A stretch of 64,000 nucleotides of DNA from Pseudomonadota bacterium (GTDB lineage: Bacteria; Pseudomonadota; Alphaproteobacteria; Micropepsales; Micropepsaceae): contig JACQDN010000071.1 of the NCBI GenBank assembly GCA_016201105.1, forward strand, positions 55,870-119,869, in the 5' to 3' direction. Positions 52,460 through 62,249 of the stretch are shown one piece after another. The stretch's first letter is position 1; the number at the start of each line of letters is the position of its first letter. The notes under the pieces are model-generated. The model was given only the letters and a program-made list of their open reading frames with translations, did no database searches and was not told where the DNA came from. A program made the translations under genes and the position numbers.

Positions 52460-53188
52460 TCAGCTTTTCGGATGCCGGAATGATTGCGCCAACGTTTCGA
52501 CGCCGGTAGCGATATCCTGCCAGCGCGACAGCAGCGCGCGTTTGAAGCGATAGCTGAGCGCCGCGCCCTTGGTGAGACGCACGTCGCGCAGGCAACTGGG
52601 ATTGGCCACGTTCTGGCTGAAACGCACGCAGCGCATGACGATGGGTTTGCCGTTCATCTGGCCGACGAAAAGGTCCTCGCCGCGATAGCCGGAATCGTCG
52701 CGAAAGGTGAATTGCGTCAATCCAAACGGGCCGGCTTCGCCCTTGGGATCGACAACGTAGTTCAGATAAATGCGCTTGAGCCTGTCCGCCTCGCCGAGGT
52801 GCAGCGACTCTTGGCGTATCAGCATTTCGATCAGCGGAGAATCTGCCGAATTGTTCGAAAAGGTGCCGGAATCCCAACCGGAATAGCCGTGGAAATCCGG
52901 GAAGCTCGCGAACAAAGCGATTTCCCTGCGCGCGCCGCCCTGTCGGACGCTTTTGAACTTGATGTAGTTGCCCGGAATGGTCAGATCGAGACCGTTGACG
53001 CTCAGCGAGACGGGGTCGCTCGCATCGGTCGGCAGCGGGCGCTCCTCGATGAACGAGGTCGGAGCGGGCGCCAAATAGTAGAGCAGGAACAGCGCCGACA
53101 GCGCTGCCGTCACGACAAACACTGCGATCGGGACCAGCCATCCCGAATGTCGTTTGACGGTATCGTCGTATTCGCTCGCCATGCTCAT
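52460..53188 (-). CDS. membrane-anchored protein of unknown function
   Basis: About 242 aa. One N-terminal span (WLVPIAVFVVTAALSALFLL), then a soluble region likely periplasmic, with GLDLTIPGNYIKFKSVRQGG, SLHLGEADRLKRIYLNYVVD and a Cys pair in MRCVRFSQNVANPSCLRDV. Start at ATG 53188 or 53182. No recognised family. Single gene. Confidence 0.75.
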   Translation of the reverse strand: MSMASEYDDTVKRHSGWLVPIAVFVVTAALSALFLLYYLAPAPTSFIEERPLPTDASDPVSLSVNGLDLTIPGNYIKFKSVRQGGARREIALFASFPDFHGYSGWDSGTFSNNSADSPLIEMLIRQESLHLGEADRLKRIYLNYVVDPKGEAGPFGLTQFTFRDDSGYRGEDLFVGQMNGKPIVMRCVRFSQNVANPSCLRDVRLTKGAALSYRFKRALLSRWQDIATGVETLAQSFRHPKS

Positions 53189-53468
53189 CGATTCGCCGTG
53201 AATCGCCGTTCTTTCTACTAATACCCTTGATTGTGCCACCGGCATGCCACCTTGCGTCGCGCTCGCGGAAAATTTGGTGAACGTGGCAAAGAGGCCGAGA
53301 TGATCTTAGGGGCGCCTCTGTGTTGGACGGAAATCGAACGTTTCACGTGAAGAGCGCTTCCTTAACCCTTGATCTGCCTCGTTTTGGCACATCCAGACGC
53401 GATTTTGGCTCATTTCCGCGGGCACAACGGCTGCAACACCCCGTCCGGAACCGGCGGGGATTAATCCT

Positions 53469-53762
53469 GTGTATCACGATGTCATGGTGGCGCTGTTCGC
53501 GCTGGCGGCCGGATTCACGGCCTCGGGGATTTTCGCCAACCTCTATCGTCTGGTTGCCTCCAAGCCGGAAACGACGATTGCCCGCATGGGCTACATCGCC
53601 GTCATGGTCGTGGCGGGGCCCAGCGTCCTGTTCGAGAACGCGGCCAAGGCCTGGCGCGAAAGCTCCTGCTCCGGCATGGCGTTCTGGCTTGCGGCAGCGA
53701 TCGCCGGCTATTGGAGCCTCGCTATCGGGCTCATCATCCTTGCGTGTGGCGTTTCCTTCTAA
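53469..53762 (+). CDS. small membrane protein (DUF6949-like)
   Basis: 97 aa with three hydrophobic segments: VALFALAAGFTASGIFANLY, GYIAVMVVAGPSVLFENAA and SLAIGLIILACGVSF. Starts at GTG 53469 or ATG 53484. Resembles alphaproteobacterial DUF6949 proteins, but that name is from memory. Convergent with phoH, overlapping its stop by 4 nt. Confidence 0.7.
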   Translation: MYHDVMVALFALAAGFTASGIFANLYRLVASKPETTIARMGYIAVMVVAGPSVLFENAAKAWRESSCSGMAFWLAAAIAGYWSLAIGLIILACGVSF

Positions 53763-54508
53763 AGCACCGTCAGCATGCTGGCGACGAGAGGGTGACGCAC
53801 GATGTCCGTTTCGCCCATTCGCACGACGCAGATCTCCGATACGCGCTCGAGCCGGGACGCGATATCGCCCAGGCCCGAAAGCCCGCTCAGCAAGTCCGTC
53901 TGATCGGGATCGCCTGTCAGCACCATCGTCGAGCGCCAGCCCAGCCGCGTCAGCAGCATCTTGAGCTGGCCATAGGTGCAGTTCTGCGCTTCGTCGATCA
54001 CCACGAAACAGTCGTTGAGCGTGCGGCCCCGCATATAGGCGACAGGCGCGATCTCGATCGAACCGTCGGCAAGCAGGGTCTTCAGCCGCTTGGTGCCGAG
54101 GCGCTCGGTGAGCGCGTCGTAGAGCGGGCGCAGATAGGGCGCGAGTTTGTCCTGCAGGTCGCCCGGCAGGAAGCCGAGGCTTTCGCCCGCCTCCACCGCC
54201 GGCCGCGACAGCACGATGCGACTGACACGGCCCGCTTCCAGCGCTTCGACCGCCTTGGCGATGGCGAGATAGGTTTTGCCGGTTCCGGCCGGTCCCAGCG
54301 ACACGACGACGGAGCGCTCATCGATGGCGTCCATCAGCCGTTGCTGCAGCGGGCTCATCGCCCGGATGTTTTTTACATATTTGCGATCGCGCGCGTCGGC
54401 ATCGAGCGGACTCCAGCCGCTGCCTGAGCCGGGAAAAAGCGGATGCACATTGGGTTCTTCACGGTAATGATGTTCACGAAGTTTACGACGCGCGGAACGC
54501 TTGGCCAT
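53759..54508 (-). CDS. PhoH-family ATPase
   Basis: 249 aa P-loop protein. Walker A LGPAGTGKTY (residues 72-79), Walker B CFVVIDEAQN, then VLTGDPDQTDL. PhoH proteins are linked to RNA metabolism and phosphate stress. The basic N-terminus MAKRSARRKLREHHYRE may bind nucleic acid. Single gene. The 234 bp upstream shows no further gene. Confidence 0.92.
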   Translation of the reverse strand: MAKRSARRKLREHHYREEPNVHPLFPGSGSGWSPLDADARDRKYVKNIRAMSPLQQRLMDAIDERSVVVSLGPAGTGKTYLAIAKAVEALEAGRVSRIVLSRPAVEAGESLGFLPGDLQDKLAPYLRPLYDALTERLGTKRLKTLLADGSIEIAPVAYMRGRTLNDCFVVIDEAQNCTYGQLKMLLTRLGWRSTMVLTGDPDQTDLLSGLSGLGDIASRLERVSEICVVRMGETDIVRHPLVASMLTVL

Positions 54509-54742
54509 GGATGCTCCTGGTCAATGACACAACGCAACGGAGTGGAGGGCAACGGATGGGAATTGAGTGCTGACAGGGTGCGCGGAGGTGTGTGCGTGCG
54601 AGCGATTGCCGGTGCTTGGCGCTCGTCTAAGGCATAAAGACTAGTGCAATCCTGCACTCGATCTGCCCCCTCGGGCTGAATTTGCGAATCAATCAGCCTG
54701 AAGTGAGCGTATCGTCTTTTGGAAAAAGCGTGTGTGAATTTT

Positions 54743-55279
54743 CTAACTGTGCAGGGCGGGAACAATGCGCCGCCCAAGCGCGAGGCCGAACAAAGCGATG
54801 AGCCATGCACCGAATCCCACCATGTGTTCCAACAGGAATTCGATGGCGCTGAGGGATGTGCTGAATTCGTCAAGGGAGTGTTTGTCCGTCAGTTCGACGA
54901 CGGCGCCGGTCTTGTCGCCGAGTTTCTTGGCCATGGCGACATCGACTCCGTCGATGCGCACTTGTTCGGAACTCGAGCTGCGCACACGGTCGATCTTGTT
55001 CCGCAAGGCCGGGTTTGTGGACCAGCCCATGTAAGTTTGCAGGTCGGCATAGGATCGCGCGCGTTCGACGCTGCCGCTCTTCAAAATCGTTTCGATGCGC
55101 CGATCGATATCTTCGCTCGCCACATGGCGCCGGACCTCGCGCCGAATGGCTTCGTCTTGGCCGATCGGCAGACGAGCGCCGGTCGCGATGAGGACGCCAA
55201 GAAAGGCGAAGGTCAAGACCAAAAGGACAAAGGCGGGGTTGCGGAGAAACGGTTTCAAATGCGCACACTCTTCAATCAC
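54743..55279 (-). CDS. membrane protein of unknown function
   Basis: 178 aa with a hydrophobic N-terminal span (FVLLVLTFAFLGVLIATGA), a charged soluble middle (EDIDRRIETILKSGSVERAR) and a C-terminal span (MVGFGAWLIALFGLALGRRI). No family recognised. It begins right at the edge of repeat R7. Confidence 0.7.
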   Translation of the reverse strand: MIEECAHLKPFLRNPAFVLLVLTFAFLGVLIATGARLPIGQDEAIRREVRRHVASEDIDRRIETILKSGSVERARSYADLQTYMGWSTNPALRNKIDRVRSSSSEQVRIDGVDVAMAKKLGDKTGAVVELTDKHSLDEFSTSLSAIEFLLEHMVGFGAWLIALFGLALGRRIVPALHS

Positions 55280-55508
55280 ATCTCCCTCGTGGAGAGGTCG
55301 AAATTTGCGGAACGCAAATTTCGGGTGAGGGGAAGCCTAGACGCGCCACTTCCCCCTCACCCGATCCGCCTCCGCTAAAAGCTCCGGCGGACTTAGTGAG
55401 GTGCAAGACCCGCCGAACCCCGGACTTGATCCGGGGGTAGGCGGGAAAATCCTTCGCTACGCTGCGGATTTTTCGACCTCCCCACAAGGGCCCACAAGGG
55501 GGAGGTGA
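55278..55508. repeat. triple-nested palindromic repeat R7
   Basis: Outer arms TCTCCCTCGTGGAGAGGTCG and GACCTCCCC...GGGGGAGGT, with inner TCGGGTGAGGGGAAG and TTCCCCCTCACCCGA. Nested palindrome at 55366-55445 (CCGCCTCCGC to GTAGGCGGG), and inside it the 19-bp hairpin CCCCGGACTTGATCCGGGG (55418-55436), which recurs in R11. It fills the 300-bp gap before the carbonic anhydrase gene. Confidence 0.9.
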
Positions 55509-55582
55509 TGCGCATCATATTGTCTTGACGCAGCAGTGATCGCTGCATAGCGATTTCAACTCAAGCATCTGTGAGGTTCGAG

Positions 55583-56113
55583 ATGACGGTTTACGCGCTG
55601 GACGATATCGCTCCCGAATTTCCCGCGGGCGGGGAATATTGGGTGGCGCCCGATGCCGCTGTGATGGGCAAAGTGCGCCTGATGAAGCATGCCAGCGTCT
55701 GGTTTGGCGCCGTTCTGCGCGGCGACAACGATTGGATCGTCCTGGGTGAGAATTCCAACATCCAGGACAATTCCGTCGTCCACACCGATCCGGGCCAGCC
55801 CACCACCATCGGCGCCAACGTCACGGTAGGCCACAAAGTCATCCTGCATTCCACGACGATCGGCGACGGCACGCTGGTCGGCATGGGAGCGATCCTGCTC
55901 AACCGCTCCAGGATCGGTAAGAACTGTCTGATCGGCGCCGGCACGCTAATCGCCGAAGGAAAAGAGATTCCCGACAACTCGCTCGTACTGGGATCGCCGG
56001 GCCGCGTGATCAAACAACTCAGCGAGCAGCAGCTGATGATCTTGAAGATGTCGGCGGATGTCTATGTGAAGAACTATCAGCGCTTCCGCGCGGGCTTGAA
56101 GGAAATCGGCTAA
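55583..56113 (+). CDS. gamma-class carbonic anhydrase-like protein
   Basis: 176 aa left-handed beta-helix trimer protein. The metal-binding residues fit the gamma-CA/YrdA pattern: [19 protein letters not shown] and the following [14 protein letters not shown] give three His ligands; [11 protein letters not shown] precedes. ATG 55583 with GAGG upstream. Carbonic anhydrase activity is family-based. Confidence 0.9.
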   Translation: MTVYALDDIAPEFPAGGEYWVAPDAAVMGKVRLMKHASVWFGAVLRGDNDWIVLGENSNIQDNSVVHTDPGQPTTIGANVTVGHKVILHSTTIGDGTLVGMGAILLNRSRIGKNCLIGAGTLIAEGKEIPDNSLVLGSPGRVIKQLSEQQLMILKMSADVYVKNYQRFRAGLKEIG

Positions 56114-56712
56114 CCGGCTTTGCGTTTTGTCGCCGCCTCAGGCGTCTTCGTCCAAATGCGGCGGATGCGGGATTCCGCTTCCGGCGAGAAATTGAACCAG
56201 GCTGCTTTGTCATGCGAAGTGTCGATGACGAACAGCGTGTCCAATTTTCCGAGTTTCTGGATGAGCAGGTTCTTGAGGCCGGTGACGGTCAGTTCGCTCT
56301 GTACGATCCACATTTGCGGCAGGACTATGCAAACTTCAGCCTGGCGACGAAGCTCGTCTTCGATCCCGGCGATCGAACCTGATTTCATGTCGCTGATGAC
56401 GACAAATCGGGTGAGCGCGCCGTCGTCTTCGTCGCTCTGCCGTCCGAATTTTTGTGACGCTTGGTCGTCTTGCTTTACCGGTTGAACGGTAGATGTCGCG
56501 GTGATCGTGGAAGGGGCTTGCGGAGCAAACTCGCTTGGTTTGAAGAAGGCGCTCAGCGCCGGTTCCAAGCTGGCGGGCCGGAACTGGGTGTCGCCCGGCT
56601 GGGCCACCAGCGAATGGGGCACAAGCCGTCCCTCCACGGCAAATGCTTCCATTTGCGGGGTCGAATACGGGCCATAGGCTTGGCCGGCGACGCTGACGAT
56701 CCAGGCTTCCAT
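56110..56712 (-). CDS. GYF-like domain protein
   Basis: 200 aa. Residues 1-65 fit a GYF_2 domain: [20 protein letters not shown] and [21 protein letters not shown] linker follows, then a second domain ([20 protein letters not shown] to [16 protein letters not shown]) that I do not recognise. GYF-type domains bind Pro-rich peptides. Its stop overlaps the carbonic anhydrase stop by 4 nt. Confidence 0.78.
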   Translation of the reverse strand: MEAWIVSVAGQAYGPYSTPQMEAFAVEGRLVPHSLVAQPGDTQFRPASLEPALSAFFKPSEFAPQAPSTITATSTVQPVKQDDQASQKFGRQSDEDDGALTRFVVISDMKSGSIAGIEDELRRQAEVCIVLPQMWIVQSELTVTGLKNLLIQKLGKLDTLFVIDTSHDKAAWFNFSPEAESRIRRIWTKTPEAATKRKAG

Positions 56713-56860
56713 CGGGGCTCGAGTCGGTGCTTTGGCCGCCTTGAGACTAAAATCAAATGGTTACCCAACGCTTGCTGTCGGGCTGGGTGCCGCCTTGCGG
56801 AACGGCGCGCCGAAGGCTGAAGTTCCTGAGGAATATCGCTGAAAATATGAGGAGAAGATC

Positions 56861-57646
56861 ATGGCCGAACGGCAATTCTGCAAGGTGGAGCGCGAAGGGC
56901 ATCTGACCGTCATCACGTTGAACCGTCCCGAAGTAATGAATGCCATCCATCCGCTCACCAGTTTCGAACTGGCCGGGGTATTCGACGAATTCGCCTCCGA
57001 TCCCGAACAATGGGTGGGCATCGTCACGGGAGCGGGCGATCGCGCCTTCAGCGCCGGCAACGATCTCAAATACCAAGCGGGCGGCGGCAAGATGTCTTCG
57101 CCGCCAAGCGGGTTCGCCGGTCTTACGTCGCGCTTCGATCTCGACAAGCCGCTGATCGCGGCGGTGAACGGCATCGCCATGGGCGGCGGCTTCGAAATCG
57201 CGCTGGCCTGCGACATCATCGTGGCTTCGGACAAAGCCGTGTTCGCACTGCCCGAACCGCGCGTGGGTCTTGCGGCTCTCGCAGGCGGCCTGCATCGCCT
57301 GCCGCGCACCATCGGAGAGAAGCGCGCGCTCGGCATGATCCTCACCGGACGACGTGTGACGCCGCAGGAAGGATTGCAGCTCGGCTTCGTCAACGAAGTC
57401 GTCGCGCCCGGAGAGCTCATGACGGCCGCGCGCAAATGGGCCGTGCAGATTCTGGAATTGAGCCCGATGTCAGTGCGCGCGTCCAAACAGGCCGTCATTC
57501 GCGGCCTCGCCGAACCCTCGATCCAGGCCGCGATGAAGGCGCAAGTGACCTATCCGGCCGTCTCCGCCATGTTCAAAAGCGAAGACTTCGTCGAAGGCCC
57601 GATGGCGTTTGCACAGAAACGTGCACCGGCGTGGAGGGGCAAATGA
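56861..57646 (+). CDS. enoyl-CoA hydratase/isomerase
   Basis: 261 aa crotonase-fold enzyme. TLNRPEVMNAIHPLTSFEL, oxyanion residues in GAGDRAFSAGNDLK and GIAMGGGFEIALACD, and LPEPRVGLAALAGGLHRLP with a candidate catalytic Glu. Acts on a CoA thioester, probably in fatty acid or side-chain degradation. Specific substrate unknown. Confidence 0.92.
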   Translation: MAERQFCKVEREGHLTVITLNRPEVMNAIHPLTSFELAGVFDEFASDPEQWVGIVTGAGDRAFSAGNDLKYQAGGGKMSSPPSGFAGLTSRFDLDKPLIAAVNGIAMGGGFEIALACDIIVASDKAVFALPEPRVGLAALAGGLHRLPRTIGEKRALGMILTGRRVTPQEGLQLGFVNEVVAPGELMTAARKWAVQILELSPMSVRASKQAVIRGLAEPSIQAAMKAQVTYPAVSAMFKSEDFVEGPMAFAQKRAPAWRGK

Positions 57647-57655
57647 GAGGTTGAA

Positions 57656-57861
57656 TCACCTCTCCCTCGTGGAGAGGTCGAAATTTGCGAAGCAAATTTC
57701 GGGTGAGGGGTAAGAATAGAGCGCAGTTGGTGAGGCTTCCCCTCACCCGAAAAATCCTTCGGATTTTTCGACCTCCCCACCCGCCTACGCTTTGCCTCAG
57801 CGCGGCAAGAGCGTGCACAAGGCACGCCGTAGCTTTGGCGAAGGCGGCGAGGGGGAGGTGA
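57656..57861. repeat. compound palindromic repeat R8
   Basis: 206 bp sister of R7: outer arms CACCTCTCCCTCGTGGAGAG and GAGGGGGAGGTG, inner TTTCGGGTGAGGGG and CCCCTCACCCGAAA, and a nested palindrome (57781-57848, CCGCCTACGC to GAAGGCGG). Lies between convergent genes. Confidence 0.9.
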
Positions 57862-57883
57862 TGCACATTCAACCATCTCGCGC

Positions 57884-58381
57884 TTACATAAATCGCCAAT
57901 CGCCGTAGCGGTCGCGACAAGCGGTGCCTTCGCGCCGGTATTCTTCGTCGTGGCGGTAGGAAACTTCATAGAAGTCACGGCAAACGCGGCCGTGGCGCCA
58001 GTACTCGCGCGTCGTCACAATGTAGCCGTGGTTGTGCCGGCCCTGCCATTCGCGCCGTTCGCCGACAGGTCCGTCGAAGTCGTCACGATAGGCGTTGAAG
58101 GCATAGGGACGATCGTCGCAATCGATGTCGCCGGCGATCTTGTTGCCTATCGCGCCGCCGATGAAGACGCCGCCGATGGTGGCGGCGACGTTGCCCGAAC
58201 CTCTGCCGAACTGATTGCCGATTAACCCGCCCGCGATGGCGCCGATGATGGTGCCGGCCGTGCGGTTCTGGTCGCGGCAGTCGTCGCCATAGTAATAGTG
58301 CGCGCGAGCAGACGCGGGCGATGCAGCAAGGCCCATGGCGACCACCGAGGCCGAGGCGAGCATGGCTAACTTGTTGAACAT
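57884..58381 (-). CDS. exported glycine-zipper protein
   Basis: 165 aa. Signal peptide MFNKLAMLASASVVAMGLAA with cleavage after ASA. Then a glycine-zipper 2TM-like segment (GTIIGAIAGGLIGNQFGRGS and GGVFIGGAIGNKIAGD), flanked by Cys-, Tyr- and Arg-rich sequence. Likely outer-membrane or periplasmic. ATG 58381 chosen for the signal peptide. Confidence 0.82.
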   Translation of the reverse strand: MFNKLAMLASASVVAMGLAASPASARAHYYYGDDCRDQNRTAGTIIGAIAGGLIGNQFGRGSGNVAATIGGVFIGGAIGNKIAGDIDCDDRPYAFNAYRDDFDGPVGERREWQGRHNHGYIVTTREYWRHGRVCRDFYEVSYRHDEEYRREGTACRDRYGDWRFM

Positions 58382-58651
58382 CGATTCTCTCCTTTGTTGC
58401 TGAACAGCAGAATTCGGCCTTCCGGCTGAACCTTGGCTGAACGGAAATGGGCAAGCGGCCCGTGCTCGGGGCACATCCCGCCCAAGCTCTTCGGCACAAC
58501 TCTTGGTCTATGGAATCGTTCCTCTGTGGCTCATCTGCCGTCGCTTTCTGAGGCAAATACATCACAGACCAGGGTGGCGACGCATGAGCCGCGATTGGCA
58601 GGACCATATTTTTGCCGCTATCAACAACGGTCGAATTCTTCCGAGCCAGCC

Positions 58652-61351
58652 ATGAAATCCCCCAGCGCCGTCTTCGCAGCTATCGTGTTCGCCGCACTTC
58701 TGGCGTCTTGCGGAAGGAGCGATTCCCAAAAATCGCCGGCCGCTTTGGCAGAAAAAGAGGCCGTGCCGCTCGGGCAATTGTCCGCCGTCGTCAAGCCGCT
58801 TGCCTATCGTCTCACCTTGATCGTCGAACCGAAGAAGCCCCGCTTCAGCGGCCACACCGAAATCGACGTGAACTTTGCCAAGCCGCGGCGTTCTGTTTTT
58901 CTGCACGGGCTTGATATGCACGTCTCGCGCGTATCGCTGAAAACGAAGAAGGGAGCGACGATCGCAGGTCACTATGCGCAGGTCGATGAGTCCGGTGTTG
59001 CGCGCGTAATCTTCGACGATCAAGTGCCCGCTGGCCCGGCCACGCTGACGTTCGACTACGACGCGCCGTTCAACACTTCGCTGTCCGGTCTCTACAAAGT
59101 CATGGATGGCGGCGAAGCCTATGCCTTCACGCAGTTCGAAAGCACCGATGCGCGCCGCGCCTTTCCCTCGTTCGACGAGCCGGGATTCAAGACGCCATTC
59201 GACATCAAAGTGCTGGCGCCGGCCGGCGACAAGGTCGTATCGAATACGCCGATCGTTTCGCAGAGCAAGGCCGCCAACGGTTTGACCCGAGTCGTTTTCG
59301 AGCGCACCCGGCCGCTGCCGACCTATCTCGTCGCACTTGCCGTAGGCCCGCTCGACATCGTCGACGGCGGCGACATCCCTGCGAACGCCTATCGCAATCA
59401 TCCCATCCATTTGCGCGGCGTGACGGCCAAGGGCAAGGGCCAGCAGATCCGCTATCAGCTCTCACTGACGCCCAAGATCGTCGAAGCCTTGGAGAACTAT
59501 TTTTCCGTCGGCTATCCGTTCCAGAAGCTCGACATTCTCGCGGTGCCGGATTTCGCGGCCGGCGCGATGGAAAATGCCGGCGCCATCACCTTTCGTGAGC
59601 AGCTTCTATTGATGCCGGACAATGCGCCGCTCAACCAGCGCCGCAACGGCTTGGCCGTTCAGGCGCATGAACTGACCCATCAATGGTTCGGCGATCTCGT
59701 CACGCCCACCTGGTGGACGGATACCTGGCTCAACGAATCCTTCGCCAATTGGCTGGAGAACAAAGCGGCGGCCGTGGTGAAGCCGGATTGGGATTTCAGC
59801 CGCGAGGCCGTCGTGAATGGAACCACCGTGATGGATCTCGATGAACTCCCGTCCGCGCGCCAGATCCACCAGCCGATCAAGACCAATGACGACATCGAGA
59901 ACGCTTTCGACAGCATCACCTATAACAAGGGCAATGCGGTGTTGGCGATGTTCGAGAGCTATCTCGGCGAAGATGCCATGCGCCGCGGCGTCCATGCCTA
60001 TCTCACCCGCTTCGCGCTCCACAACGCGTTGGCGGACCAGTTCATCGGCACCATTGCAGAGACCACCGGTCATCCCGAAATCGTGGCGGCCTTCGACAGC
60101 TACCTCGATCAGCCGGGTATTCCCGACCTCAAAGTGAGCGTCACATGCACGCCGCAGACCGCTACGGCGCATGTCACCCAGAGTCTCTACGCCCCCATCG
60201 GGCGCATCGCGCCGAACAGAACCTGGCATGTGCCGATGTGTCTGAGCGTGCAGCCGGGCGGGGCAAAGACGTGCCAGCTGATCTCGGATGCTTCGGCGGA
60301 TGTTGCGCTCGGCAGCAAATGTCCCACATCCGTCATGCCCAATGCGGGCGGTGGCGGTTACTATCGCTTTGCGCTGGAAGACAAAGCCTGGACGCCGCTG
60401 ATCCAGAGCGCGCCCAGCATGACCGCGGCCGATCAGCTCACGCTCGTAAACGACGCGAACGCAGCGCTGCACGCCGGTCAGACGAGCGCGGCCAATCTCT
60501 TCTCCGCAATCGCGTTCACCGCGCCGACGGCGAAATTCGATCTGATCGACGCCGAGCGCAAGATGCTGCACAAGCTGCGAGCCAGTGTTCTGCCGGGCGA
60601 CCTCGCGGCCTACCGAGCGTTCGTGAGCAAGCAATTCGGTCCGCGCCTTGCCGTGATCGGGCTCGCCGGCAATCCTGCCGAGCCGCCCACCAACGCGCTC
60701 GCGCGCGCCCATCTGGCTGAAGTGATGGTGGAGGAAGCACGCGATCCCGCCGTGATGGCGGCGCTCAGCCAAGCCGCCAACGCGTACTTGGACACCGGTG
60801 GGAAGAATCTCGGAGGCATCTCCAACGATCTGTTGCAGGAAGCGATGCGCGCGGGCGTGCTCTCGCAAGGCACCCCGTTCGCGGAACGGCTGCTGAGGAC
60901 GTTCCTGAACTCGCACGACGAATATTTTCGCCGCAACATTGTTTATGCGCTTTCGGGATCGGAAGACCCCGCGTTCCTGAAAAAGTTCTTCGATACCGCG
61001 CTCACGCCGCAGATGCGGGTGGGCGAGCTGCGTTACATCTTTGCTTATCCGGCAGTGGAACCCGTGGCGTTGCCCGTCCTGTGGTCGTGGATGAAGGCGA
61101 ACTACGATGGGCTGGTGCGGCGCGTTTCGATCTTCGGTATGTCGCGTTCGGTCAATATCGGCGGGGAAATGTGCACGCCGCAGATGAAGGCCGATCTCGA
61201 CGCCTTCTTCGGCCCGAAGCTCAAGAAGCTTCCCGGCGCCGAGCGTCCTTATGCGCTTGCCAACGAAAAGATCGATCGCTGCGTTGCCTTCAAACAAATG
61301 AAGGGCGCCGAGGTCGAGGCGGCGCTGAAGGTGGCGGCCGGCATGAAGTAG
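58652..61351 (+). CDS. M1-family aminopeptidase lipoprotein
   Basis: 899 aa zinc metallopeptidase. Lipoprotein signal MKSPSAVFAAIVFAALLASC, with lipobox LASC placing it in the periplasm or outer membrane. GAMEN motif in AAGAMENAGAITFR, HELTHQW (339-345) and WLNESFANW give the HExxH-x18-E site. The ERAP-like C-terminal helical domain follows. ATG 58652 chosen for the signal; the longer frame upstream is not conserved. Cleaves N-terminal residues from peptides. Confidence 0.93.
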   Translation: MKSPSAVFAAIVFAALLASCGRSDSQKSPAALAEKEAVPLGQLSAVVKPLAYRLTLIVEPKKPRFSGHTEIDVNFAKPRRSVFLHGLDMHVSRVSLKTKKGATIAGHYAQVDESGVARVIFDDQVPAGPATLTFDYDAPFNTSLSGLYKVMDGGEAYAFTQFESTDARRAFPSFDEPGFKTPFDIKVLAPAGDKVVSNTPIVSQSKAANGLTRVVFERTRPLPTYLVALAVGPLDIVDGGDIPANAYRNHPIHLRGVTAKGKGQQIRYQLSLTPKIVEALENYFSVGYPFQKLDILAVPDFAAGAMENAGAITFREQLLLMPDNAPLNQRRNGLAVQAHELTHQWFGDLVTPTWWTDTWLNESFANWLENKAAAVVKPDWDFSREAVVNGTTVMDLDELPSARQIHQPIKTNDDIENAFDSITYNKGNAVLAMFESYLGEDAMRRGVHAYLTRFALHNALADQFIGTIAETTGHPEIVAAFDSYLDQPGIPDLKVSVTCTPQTATAHVTQSLYAPIGRIAPNRTWHVPMCLSVQPGGAKTCQLISDASADVALGSKCPTSVMPNAGGGGYYRFALEDKAWTPLIQSAPSMTAADQLTLVNDANAALHAGQTSAANLFSAIAFTAPTAKFDLIDAERKMLHKLRASVLPGDLAAYRAFVSKQFGPRLAVIGLAGNPAEPPTNALARAHLAEVMVEEARDPAVMAALSQAANAYLDTGGKNLGGISNDLLQEAMRAGVLSQGTPFAERLLRTFLNSHDEYFRRNIVYALSGSEDPAFLKKFFDTALTPQMRVGELRYIFAYPAVEPVALPVLWSWMKANYDGLVRRVSIFGMSRSVNIGGEMCTPQMKADLDAFFGPKLKKLPGAERPYALANEKIDRCVAFKQMKGAEVEAALKVAAGMK

Positions 61352-61361
61352 CCTCGTCGGA

Positions 61362-62192
61362 TCAGGCGGGTTTGCGCGCCACGATCTGCAGCACGCCCGG
61401 CGTGATCACCAGCGAGGCCGGATCAGACTCGTACTGCGCAAGAATGGTCTCGATGCGCTCGGCTTCACAGCGTGGGATCGTGCCGTTTTCTGCCATGACG
61501 TGCGCGTTGCTGCGCGCGAAGGTCGTGGGCCATTGCCAGACGAAATCGTCGGGGTGGGCCGCGAACACCACCGGCCGTACGCGTTCGATTTCCAATCCCA
61601 GATCGGAGAGAAGACGGGGCAAAGCGAGGCCGATATCCGGCTCGCCGCCGCTGGCGCGCCACGAGGCGATGATCTTGGCGACATAGGCTTCGAATTCGGC
61701 GTTGCGCGGCGCCAGATGCCACGAGGCGTAGTCGTAGTACTCGTGCAGCATCAACGCGCCGCCGGGCTTGAGCGCCCGCACCATGCCGCGCAACACTTGG
61801 GCGGGATCGGCGACGAAGGCGAGCACCCAACGGCACCAGATGCGATCAGCAGCGCCGGTCGGCCAGGCATAATCGAGCAGATCACTCTCGATCGCTTCGA
61901 TGTTCGCAATTCCATAGGCTTTCGCGCGAACCTTCAGCGCCGTCACGAAGCGATGCGAGCGCTCCACCGCAAGGACGCGTCCGGCTTCACCGACAATTTC
62001 AGCAAGATCGGCGGCGGCATAGCCGGGACCGGCGCCCGCATCGATCACCGTCATGCCGTCGGTCAGACCCGCGAGCCGCCAGAATTCGAGCACCGACGGC
62101 CGCCACACCCGATGCTGCAACCCCAGCCGCTCAATCTCGGCGTCATGGGTGCCGATGACGTAGGACTTCTCTGGGGACTTCTCATCGCTCAT
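61362..62192 (-). CDS. class I SAM-dependent methyltransferase
   Basis: 276 aa. Motif I VIDAGAGPGYAAADLAEIVG, acidic residue in VLAVERSHRFV, and IWCRWVLAFVADPAQVLRGM as the post-motif region (UbiE/ARS3-like). Substrate unknown. Convergent with the aminopeptidase gene. Confidence 0.88.
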   Translation of the reverse strand: MSDEKSPEKSYVIGTHDAEIERLGLQHRVWRPSVLEFWRLAGLTDGMTVIDAGAGPGYAAADLAEIVGEAGRVLAVERSHRFVTALKVRAKAYGIANIEAIESDLLDYAWPTGAADRIWCRWVLAFVADPAQVLRGMVRALKPGGALMLHEYYDYASWHLAPRNAEFEAYVAKIIASWRASGGEPDIGLALPRLLSDLGLEIERVRPVVFAAHPDDFVWQWPTTFARSNAHVMAENGTIPRCEAERIETILAQYESDPASLVITPGVLQIVARKPA

Positions 62193-62249
62193 GACTGGAG
62201 AATAACGCCCATCGCGCGAGAGCGAACCACCCGTTTCTTGCGAAGGAAA

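Noticed and set aside
53380..53400. TTGGCACATCC as a sigma-54 promoter
   Set aside because: The required TTGC element at the right spacing is missing.
54509..54742. Possible RNA gene in the gap between phoH and the membrane protein gene
   Set aside because: No tRNA cloverleaf or convincing hairpin and T-run was found.
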